Under the pieces are notes generated by a model that did not search any database, was not told the DNA's origin, and saw only the letters and a program-made list of their open reading frames with translations. From contig NW_014578277.1 in assembly GCF_000485595.1 (NCBI RefSeq), positions 40,455 to 81,148 of the forward strand: a stretch of DNA of 40,694 bases. The letters run 5' to 3'. The position numbers and the translations under genes were made by a program. This stretch comes from Priapulus caudatus (taxonomy: Eukaryota; Priapulida; Priapulimorpha; Priapulimorphida; Priapulidae). Positions 33,101-40,694 of the stretch are shown here, one piece after another; position 1 is the first letter of the stretch, and each line of letters opens with the position of its first letter.

Positions 33101-33651
33101 TGTAGCGACCCTCTAGGGGCGAGTCGCCGGCAGAATTGTAGGTTCAGGTCGTCGAGAGACACCAAGAGTGCTGTCCCGGGCCTACGCACGGGTATATTCA
33201 ATTGTTCACAGATATTTAAAGCTTCCTACTATGTTTAACCTTGGGTCTATGTTGGGCCAGGTACAAATGAGAACCAACCAACAACACAAAGGTAATCTCC
33301 CGGTCTCCAACTCCAGGAGAACAGAGGTCTTGCTGTTAAATGTACTCCAGAAAACAAACAACTGACTGACACAGCAACTGACTAGCTATCCTGCAAACCG
33401 CTATATTCCACATCTCAACTCCTCTCCCCAACCGAACGTTACAGGAGAATCGAACCAATCTCCAGATCCAGGAGAGGACCGCTACTCTAGTCCAGAAGAG
33501 AAGTGGCTTACACCTTCGGTGCTTGCGACCACAAGTAATCCTTTCTCTCTCCCTTCGGGTTTTTATACCCGGAATCGGCATGCATCGTGAACACAGAAAC
33601 GTCATGCTCAATGAACAGTAACTAATACACTATATACGTCACATGCCAACA
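33101..33651 (-). mobile_element. Probable solo LTR, about 551 bp
   Basis: On the minus strand the segment starts TGTTGGCATG and ends GGTCGCTACA, the TG...CA boundaries of LTRs. About 100 bases in is a strong TATA box in GGGTATAAAAACCC, followed by a GA-rich leader. No internal gag-pol sequence or second LTR is in the window. I cannot find a target duplication at the proposed ends (left GTAG, right CAGT). The boundaries and even the orientation are therefore provisional. Confidence 0.45.
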
Positions 33652-33878
33652 CAGTCGATAACATCACTCACAATTACGCGACACAAAATAGTTCCTCTTT
33701 ACCAAATACAATTAAAATAGGAACAGTCTATTATAAAAGTATAAATATCTCTTTGGTTATCCTCTGACTTGTAATATATATTTATCAGTATACGATTATA
33801 AAATATATATAGCAGATTCTAAGATAACAACTGATATTTACCGGATTTTCATCACAACCAAAGATGGCAGCGCCCTAT

Positions 33879-33887
33879 TATGAAATG
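33879..33887. repeat. 9-bp target site duplication, left (element E4)
   Basis: TATGAAATG, repeated at 34136-34144. Confidence 0.9.
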
Positions 33888-34135
33888 GCAAAAGGTTGAA
33901 AGCTTGTTTCGTCGCTCACATACGTCAGACATACGTCACAGTTTCGACTGTACAAAATTTAATTAATTTTGTTTTTAATAGGGTTAGGGTTATTTGTTAG
34001 AGTTAGGGTTAAGGTTAGGGTTAGGATTAGGGTTAGGGTTATAGGGTTAGGGTTATAATGCACATTAAAACAGGAGTTTGAGTCCGTACGGACGTGACGT
34101 CACTTGAGCGACGAAGCAAGCTTTCAACCTCTTGC
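33888..34135. mobile_element. E4: telomere-repeat-bearing TIR element, 248 bp, MULE-like
   Basis: Inverted repeats of 31 bp (33888-33918 and 34105-34135) start GCAAAAGGTTGAAAGC and GCAAGAGGTTGAAAGC and differ at two bases. A perfect 9-bp duplication, TATGAAATG, lies outside. The interior has TACGTCA/TGACGTCA words near both arms and a degenerate TTAGGG array in the middle. Its termini do not resemble those of E1, E2 or E3, so it belongs to a different subfamily that also carries telomeric repeats. Confidence 0.9.
33979..34057 (+). repeat. Degenerate TTAGGG array (in E4)
   Basis: TTAGGG units with TTAGAG, TTAAGG and GATTAGGG variants and small insertions, G-rich on the + strand. Confidence 0.9.
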
Positions 34136-34144
34136 TATGAAATG
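34136..34144. repeat. 9-bp target site duplication, right (element E4)
   Basis: Second copy of TATGAAATG. Confidence 0.9.
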
Positions 34145-34194
34145 CGTGAATCACTTCTTTCTTCAAATACACATAGGTAAGCCAAAATCTCCAC

Positions 34195-34219
34195 AGTAGT
34201 AGCAGCAGCAGCAGCAGGC

Positions 34220-34290
<71 letters not shown>

Positions 34291-34443
34291 GAGGAGGAAG
34301 AGGAGGAGGCGTAGCAGTAGTAGCAGCAGCAGCAGCAGCAGGAGGAGGAGGAAGAGGAGGCGTAGCAATAGCAGCAGCAACAACAGCAGCAGCAACAGCA
34401 GTAGGCCTAGTAGTACTATAGTAGCAGCAGCAGCAACAGTAGA
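34195..34443. repeat. CAG / GTA / AGG trinucleotide tract
   Basis: Alternating blocks of GTA, CAG and AGG triplets. The Leu-rich minus-strand frame is a repeat translation. Confidence 0.95.
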
Positions 34444-34830
34444 AACAGCGTTCGTAAGGTGGGATACGAAGTAATTCGCGCTTGGTCGCGCGCTATGCGG
34501 CGGGCGTGGCAGCTGAATCGATGTCCGACGTTCAACACACGCGCGTCGTGTCAACCATCGGGCGAATAAAACAATTTTCTATCGACATTAACGAACCCGT
34601 TACCCGCTTCACACACGCAATTTTCGAAAAACGAGCAGCACGCATGCGCACGCGCACGCGGAAGAGAGGCGGGTGGAGGGAAAGGAGGAGTGCAGAGAGA
34701 GGGAGAGAGAGGAATTGGAAGGGAGAGAGGGCGTGGGAGAGGGAGGCTTGCATTTCGTAATATTCCCGCGTAAAATTATACTCGCTTCGAGACGGCATAA
34801 ATTTTAACACATACCTATTTGAACGGCCTT
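34444..34830. other. Short unique stretch with GA-rich patch
   Basis: The GA-rich patch is at about 34665-34745. No gene was recognised. Confidence 0.45.
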
Positions 34831-34864
34831 CGTGTGCGTGCGCGTGTGAGTGTGCGTATGCGTG

Positions 34865-34912
<48 letters not shown>

Positions 34913-34920
34913 TGTGCGCG
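34831..34920. repeat. GTGC microsatellite
   Basis: Nearly pure GTGC units at 34866-34912, with GTGT variants on both sides. Confidence 0.95.
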
Positions 34921-35295
34921 AGCTTATATATGTGTGTAAATTCTCCCACGTAAAATCGAAGCATCGTCTCTCGTGATATCAATCATCAGTACGCTGACTA
35001 CGACGTGTGACGTGTTCGCAGCGTGAAGCGGATCACGAGTTTCCCCGACGCAGCCGTTGATTTGTTCAATGAGATCCACGCGTCTCGAGACGGAGCTCGG
35101 GGTGCTGGCAATGGGGCGTACGTGCTCGTACGCAGGCACGTCAGCGTGTGCTAACGAGGCGAGTAGCATATTGGAATTAGCATCGGCGGAATCAATTCGC
35201 GTGTTTGGCTTATTGGAGCGCACGTGATGTACAGCGTGTGATAGTGACTATAGTGATGCTAGATTGTAGATGGCGCTGCTCGCATTACCTTGCCA
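34921..35295. other. Unique intergenic sequence, no gene recognised
   Basis: One 99-residue minus-strand frame (34924-35223) has no recognisable domain. Confidence 0.4.
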
Positions 35296-35304
35296 GAGCC
35301 GTAC
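35296..35304. repeat. 9-bp target site duplication, left (element E2)
   Basis: GAGCCGTAC, repeated at 35826-35834. Confidence 0.9.
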
Positions 35305-35825
35305 GCGTCTATTTTTTCCGTACCACAAATGCGCGAAGGGTTCCTCTGATTGGCTGCTTTGATTTGCTCTGACGGAACAAGGGTGTTGCTATCGTGGAGG
35401 TGACCGCAACGTGGCAGCACTAGTGTTAGGATAGTGTTAGGATTAGGGTTAGGGTCAGGGTTAGGGTTAGGGTTAGGGTTAGGGTTAGGGTTAATTTTTA
35501 ATTATTAATTTTTAATTTTTAATTTTTAATTTTAAGGGTTAGTGATAGTGTTAGGGTTAGGGGTAGGGTTAGGGTTAGGGTTAGGATTTTTGCATCATGA
35601 TATCTGTCCCCACACCATAGATTAATTTTTGTGAATAACACTGCCTATATATAGCGCGGCGACACATACATATTTAGTGTGAGGGTTAGTGGTGGCGGTG
35701 TTGGAGTGAGAGTTACCGTTAGGGTTAACTTTTTGAACGTCATCGTCAACGTTATCACGTGACCTCCCTCCAGCAGCCAATCAGAGGAACCCTTCGCGCA
35801 TTTGTGGTACGGAAAAAATAGACGC
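35305..35825. mobile_element. E2: telomere-repeat-bearing TIR element, 521 bp, MULE-like
   Basis: Perfect 54-bp inverted repeats (35305-35358 and 35772-35825) start GCGTCTATTTTTTCCGT. The 9-bp flank GAGCCGTAC is duplicated. Inside, from about 35396 to 35771, the sequence is the E1 leader, TTAGGG array and core. Just inside the left arm is GGGTGTTGCTATC, the terminal word of E1, followed by a deletion of the CCCCGGGCG stretch. On the right the E1-type terminus is missing and the core runs directly into the outer repeat. E2 therefore looks like an E1 core with a different pair of outer inverted repeats. Confidence 0.9.
35436..35588 (+). repeat. TTAGGG arrays split by an ATTTTTA block (in E2)
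   Basis: TTAGGG units at 35436-35490 and 35535-35588 flank an AT-only block of TTTTTAA units (35491-35534), absent from E1. G-rich on the + strand. Confidence 0.95.
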
Positions 35826-35834
35826 GAGCCGTAC
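35826..35834. repeat. 9-bp target site duplication, right (element E2)
   Basis: Second copy of GAGCCGTAC. Repeat R3 starts three bases later. Confidence 0.9.
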
Positions 35835-35837
35835 ATA

Positions 35838-36302
35838 GGTGGTGAACAACAGTAAAGGGCGTCCATAGGCGGCAGGCCTGAATAAGCATCGAACAGAAAT
35901 TAATTAAAAATACTCACACTGTTACTTCGCTTACACAACATACACTTTATTCATGTTAAATAACTACAGATTCATGCTCTATGCTCCGCTCGAACCTTTT
36001 GCCAGCTCTATGATGCGAATTTCTGCAAAGTTGTCTGAACACATTTCAAACACAAAAATGACCAACCGGTCGCTGTGGCTACGCCACCTGACGGAATGAC
36101 ACAACTACACGACAAGACCAATTTTACTTCTAATGCTTTCTAAACGTCCACGAGGCATCTAACTTGCGTGCATAATCCAAATTATTCCACTCTAGTGCCG
36201 AATTTTGGCGAAAACAAATGCCAAAAAAATCCTTTTCTAGAGACGAAATAGTGCAGCAATTTGCGGTGAACAATTTGCGGAAGCTTACTGTTGTATGCCA
36301 CC
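35838..36302 (+). mobile_element. Repeat family R, copy R3, with TIRs, 465 bp
   Basis: The ends are inverted: GGTGGTGAACAACAGTAA on the left, and GGTGGCATACAACAGTAA when the right end is reversed (15 of 18 match). TA lies directly outside on both sides (35836-35837 and 36303-36304). That could be a 2-bp duplication as in Tc1/mariner, although ATA outside or inside cannot be excluded. There is no transposase frame. This is the most complete copy and defines the family boundaries. Confidence 0.8.
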
Positions 36303-36304
36303 TA

Positions 36305-36365
36305 TAGCGATATCTCTATATATCTATAATATATCTCTATATAGAGATATCTCTATATACGGCTC
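36305..36365. repeat. AT-rich palindromic spacer between R3 and R4
   Basis: GATATCTCTATATA and TATATAGAGATATC form overlapping inverted repeats. Confidence 0.75.
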
Positions 36366-36389
36366 TGTACCTTGCTGATCGAATGTGTA

Positions 36390-36806
36390 GGTGGTGTACA
36401 ACAGTAGAAGGCGTCCATAGGCAGCAGGTCTGAATAAACATCGAGCAAAAATTAATTAAAAATACTCACAGTGTTTCGTCGCATACACAACATGCACTTT
36501 ATTTATGTTAAATAACCTTAGATTCAAACTCTATACTCCGCTCGAAACTTTTGCAAGATCTATGATACGCATTTCTACAAAGTAGTCGGATCCCGTGTCA
36601 TACACAACAATGGCCGACCGGTCACCATGGCTGCGCCACTTGCCGGAATGACGTCCATGAGGCATCTATCCTGCGTGCATAACGCAAATAAGTGCACTCT
36701 AGTTTAGGCCGAATTTTACAGAAAAAAAAATCAAAAGAAGACCTTTTCCAGAGACGAAGCAGTGCAACACTGGTAAACAATTTGCGGAGAGTTACTGTTG
36801 TATGCC
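36390..36806 (+). mobile_element. Repeat family R, copy R4
   Basis: It starts GGTGGTGTACAACAGTAG after TA. It is collinear with R3, including GTAGTCGGATCCC and CCGGTCACCATGGCTGCG. It has a deletion relative to R3 before the GACGTCCATGAGGCATC word. The right end stops at TACTGTTGTATGCC, where a C run and a GT array begin, so its last bases are lost. Confidence 0.8.
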
Positions 36807-36813
36807 CCCCCCC

Positions 36814-36878
<65 letters not shown>

Positions 36879-36912
36879 TGCGTGCGTTCGTTCGTGCGTA
36901 CGTGCGTGTGTG
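36807..36912. repeat. C run, GT and GTGC compound microsatellite
   Basis: GT units to 36860, then GTGC units. It begins at the right end of R4. Confidence 0.95.
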
Positions 36913-38898
36913 TTGTGCGATTGAGTAAATGCATGCGTATACGTGCGTTTTTATTTAGGTGTTTGCGTTGTCCGCGTGCAACAATCAATGTATTATATAT
37001 AAAGGTTTCTTGGCTGACCCCCCCCCACCACTACCACACACGAACGCGCGCGAGGTACGCCCCTTGTGTCCGATATGATTAATGACATCAATCGATAAAC
37101 GATGTTACTGCATGTTGACAGGAGGCGGGTTATTGTAGTTGCGATGGCGGATGAGCTAGCGGCATCTACATTCTACAGAAAAGTAGATGCGAGATTGTGA
37201 GGATTAGTGACTGCATGAAGGTGGGTATAATCAGAGTAGGGAGGCAATAAACCGAGGGGGTGGTAAAGGTAATCTATACAAAATATGTAGGCGTATATTG
37301 AATGAAATAAAATGGGCGCAGGATTGTGTAAGCAGTTGTGATGTTCATCGGCGATCGCTGGTTTGACAATAAGGGCAAAAATTGGCTAAAGGTTGGTGCA
37401 TTAAAGAGACGCGTGAATATGGCATGTAGATTTTTATTATTTTATTAACCTAGCAGTTTTTTCCGACCATACTCCGAGTAATTAAATTAATTTAATGGGC
37501 ATCTTAATCATAGCCATCATTAAAGTCGATTGACTTGCGAGTTTTATCGGATTTCGTATATATTTTATAATATTATTCTATTAATTGATGGCGTATGTGT
37601 CTTTATTCAGTTACGCAAGTTCTAACTGTATCGTTACATTTCGCATACAATTTTGATTCGTTAAATTGTAAATGCATAATAGTAACTGGCGAAAACTATA
37701 TTGAGGCGATTGTGATTGATAATTATAAATAAGTATGTGATTTTCTCCCATGAAAAATGATAGGTTTTCATCTCGTATTGACTTTTGATCTCTTGTTTGA
37801 TGTTTGCTGTTTTGCTAGCCAGTTCTGCTGATATACTACTATATATATAACGAGCAATTTTATAAAAGGCTATTTAGATCTGTTCGCCAATTCTAGAGTG
37901 CACATACGACGAGTGGGTGGGAGCAGTTTCGAAGAGTAGATGAGGAATCTCGAAGCAAAATAATTGGAACTGCACTTCGCGCCATCTGCTGATAAAATGC
38001 CATTAGTATTTCACTGCGGTTCTTTCCTGGCAAGCCGCTCCCGCGATTAATGGCCGGCCGCGTACTAGACTGCACCCCGTCTTCACAGACTCGTTATTAT
38101 GAGATGCTATAAGAGACGAGGACATCCTACAGGGACTCGAATGACACGACCTTGCATGATGCGTTCCACGATGCGTTCGACGGAGATTCGCGGCATAATT
38201 TAGCGATGATAATCTACTGAGTTTTCTCGCATTGACACAACATACATTACCCGTTTAAATAGGGCGGCGAAACAAAAAGTAGAATTTCTCTAGTCGTGTG
38301 TAGAAGAAAGAGAGAAGAGAGAGAGGGGGGAAGAGGAGAGAGAGTGAGGGCAGTGAGAAGGGAAAAACTGGCAAGATCTCGCGGTAAAAATCAGATGGCA
38401 GCGTAGATTCTCACGGCGCGCGAGCCGTTAGCGTTTCGTCGCTTTCCTAACTGCTCAAGGGCATCGTTCGAATGTTTGATGAGGAGCAACAGAACTGTAG
38501 CGCCATGCACGGCGCGGCTCTGCTACATCGACTGTTGCTCTAGTAAGCTAACAGGCTTGCAACTACTGAGGTTGGGGGCTTCAGTAGGCCACGCCCTTAC
38601 AGTTGTACGTACGTTGACTCGCGGGCCGTACTTCGATAATTACATTTATCTGCTGGGGGTGGTGTAGCGTGGCGGACGCAGCATTAGCGACAATCCGGCG
38701 AAATGATGTATTTTATAACACTAACATAGTTGAAGTAAATGATAGGATATATCTAACGTAAACTAGGGAGCTGCATCTTAATTGTTCGAAATACCAATAT
38801 TAATGTTTGGATTAGTGATAGAGCTCACACTAAATTGTTTTTAGTTTGGAGACGTTAGAAGACAGGCAAAAAGGTATCTTCGACATTAACATGCAGGT
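36913..38898. other. Unique intergenic sequence, no gene recognised
   Basis: Mostly AT-rich (37430-37880). A small GA patch is at 38308-38360. Short frames (60-63 residues) have no recognisable domain. Confidence 0.5.
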
Positions 38899-38961
38899 TT
38901 GGGGGTGGGTGGGGTGGGATGGGTGGGTGGGGTGGGGTGGGGTGGGGTGGGGGGTGGTGGT
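38899..38961 (+). repeat. GGGGT-rich tract, quadruplex-prone
   Basis: More than ten runs of three to five G separated by single T, AT or TG, for example GGGGTGGGGTGGGGTGG. Such spacing favours intramolecular G-quadruplex formation on the + strand. Confidence 0.9.
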
Positions 38962-40574
38962 GTCCGTACGCGCCGTGTGTGTGGCACGCGGGGCAAGTAG
39001 TGAAGGCACTCCTCAACGACTCGGCATTCTAGTGCTCGCACAATCGCACTTATTATATGTTCGTACCACTTGGAACTGATGATTTAATTAAAATTCAAAC
39101 GGCGAGCTTCAGCCAAACTATTACATACTGATGCTTAAAGGTGATTGGCGAACGGACATAACATTCTCCGGCGCGCGCCAGAGCGTGAGAAATCCATGCT
39201 CTCTGTTATATCCGTTTCTTCCTTGGATATGGCAGAGAAAAATCTAACATCTAATCACGGCCGCCGCCACTATAGTAGCACATTGGTGAGCGCACTTGCA
39301 ATTAATCAGACGGCGTGCGTCGTCGGCATACGACACCACTTTTGTTCAAGAAGCAGTGCGTGTAACGACGCCTGAGCACTCGTCGTCTGGCGACAGCAAA
39401 TAGTTGACGTGTCAAGCGTCTGGGGGAGGCGTCGACGGGGAGTAAGACGGATGCGGCGAGATAGCATTCGTGACTGTTATTCATTGGCTTCATTCGTGTA
39501 ATTGTAATTTGCGGCTTTAATTCGTGGTTCTTCGGACGGTGACTTTATTCGTAGCTTTTTATTCGGTGACTTACAAGTGAAACTTATTGTGCTGGCCTCG
39601 ATTTCGGCTTATTCGTAGTTTACTTCTGTAACTTATTCGAACTTTATTTTTGGATTCATTCGTTGCGTCATTCGTGGCGTCATTCGTGACTCATTCAGCG
39701 CGGCTCACTCGTAGCTTTCATTACATGGATTTATTGCGCCGTCGGTTCATTGGCCGAGGACTCCGTTGTCGCGTGAATTCGTTGGCCAGGCAGAAAGGCC
39801 GCCAGCGGATGTGAGGCTGCATGTAGAGGTTGCATATCATCGTGACGGGTCGTTCTCACGACACCCACCGCTTTACAGCCCTACGAAATTAGACATGCTT
39901 AGTATGTAACGAGGTCATCGGAGCCGTGGAATGGAGAAATAAGCAATAGCGCCGGTTGGCCCGAGTATGCGTGAACAAGAGTCTCTGGGCCGCGCGTGGT
40001 TCCGCAGGATAACTGCTCCGCGATTTCGCAAAGAGAGTTTACGCCATGTTAGGCATGGTCGACTTAAGTTTTCAACTTGTGGCTTGAGTCAGTTTTTTAT
40101 CTTCTCTCCCTCTTCTTCCGAACTGTTGAGTTGCACGTTGTCTAAACAACAAACAGAGAGTAGGACCGCGATAGGGCTACGAGAAAAATGCATCATTCTA
40201 AAAAAGGCGCGACTCGCCGTCAATGGAGCGTATAGTAAAGCTCTCTGCGCTTTTGCAGCCGCAGGAAATAATTTGCGTTACCGACGGTATGTGCTAGCAT
40301 GCGTGTAGTGGAGAACGGGCCGTGTAGAAAACCTAACATCGAATGTAATGTCCGCAAAGATCGAGGGATGCGGATAAAAAAGAAGAGCAAGCGGGAATGA
40401 GAAGAAGACGAGTATACTGAGACCGTAAAAACAGGAGTTACTTACTGGCGACGGAGATAAGTTGAAACGGTAATGCGCGACAAGGACGTGAGGAGCGCGC
40501 GGCGAGGTGGTGTACGTGATATATTGGTGCTGCCTCCTGAACGCCTAAGGATTTAGCAGCGAGGTAAGCTGGCA
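38962..40574. other. Unique sequence with one degenerate repeat patch
   Basis: Between about 39480 and 39730 the words TTATTCGTAG and CATTCGTGGCGT recur at irregular 12-25 base intervals, an old decayed minisatellite. The 113-residue frame at 39967-40308 (+) has no recognisable domain. Confidence 0.45.
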
Positions 40575-40694
40575 CCACGAGAGAAGAGAGCCCGGAAAGG
40601 GAACAAGAGAGAGAAGAGAGAGCAGAGAGAGAGGAGAGAGAGAGGAGAGAAAGAGAGAGAGAGCAGCGCGAAAGAGGAGCACAGAAATGGAACA
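40575..40694. repeat. GA-rich simple sequence at right edge
   Basis: GAGAGAAGAGAG repeats running to the edge of the window. Confidence 0.85.

Noticed and set aside
33440-33460. tRNA-like T-loop word (GGTTCGATTC on the minus strand)
   Set aside because: No acceptor stem, D arm or anticodon arm can be folded around it, and it lies within the LTR-like segment.

Overview
This window reads as non-coding DNA of an animal nuclear genome, probably an invertebrate. The evidence is dense microsatellites, several families of short inverted-repeat transposons, a TATA-containing LTR-like segment, blocks of vertebrate/lophotrochozoan-type TTAGGG repeat, and a 597-base run of N typical of a draft scaffold. 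TTAGGG argues against most insects (TTAGG) and plants (TTTAGGG). I cannot name the species. I found no protein-coding gene, rRNA or tRNA that I can defend. The long open frames are nearly all translations of simple repeats, and a few unassigned frames are listed at low confidence.

Layout. 1-640 is a fold-back element with 64-bp tandem repeats. 1183-1668 is a GTGC-rich minisatellite. 2826-3622 is a CTG-rich block with a conserved flank. 3748-4222 is a TIR element carrying TTAGGG repeats. 5060-5480 is the first copy of a 400-bp repeat family, here called R. 7.1-9.6 kb is GA/GATA simple sequence. 9.55-12.5 kb and 19.62-22.58 kb are two copies of one 2.9-kb segment; they differ mainly by single-base indels, and the second copy stops exactly at the N gap (22581-23177). 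12.6-16.5 kb holds CT/ATCT arrays and unique DNA. 23.4-27.2 kb is mostly unique. 27.2-28.2 kb is an R copy split by a second TTAGGG-bearing element. A short hAT-like element lies at 29.1 kb, a 273-bp palindromic element at 30.1 kb, and a probable solo LTR at 33.1 kb. The third TTAGGG element is at 33.9 kb and the fourth at 35.3 kb, followed by two more R copies. The rest, to 40,694, is mostly unique sequence with a G-quadruplex-prone tract.

Most interesting result. All four TTAGGG arrays in the window lie inside separate short elements (about 250-620 bp) with terminal inverted repeats and matching direct flanks. The flanks are 9 bp in three cases and 8-11 bp in the fourth, where the edge is ambiguous. 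A 9-bp target duplication is characteristic of Mutator-like (MULE) transposition. Two of the elements share the same telomeric core but have different outer inverted repeats, and a third has arms built of minisatellite. This points to a set of non-autonomous elements that spreads telomeric DNA through the genome. No transposase is present here, so the superfamily assignment is an inference.
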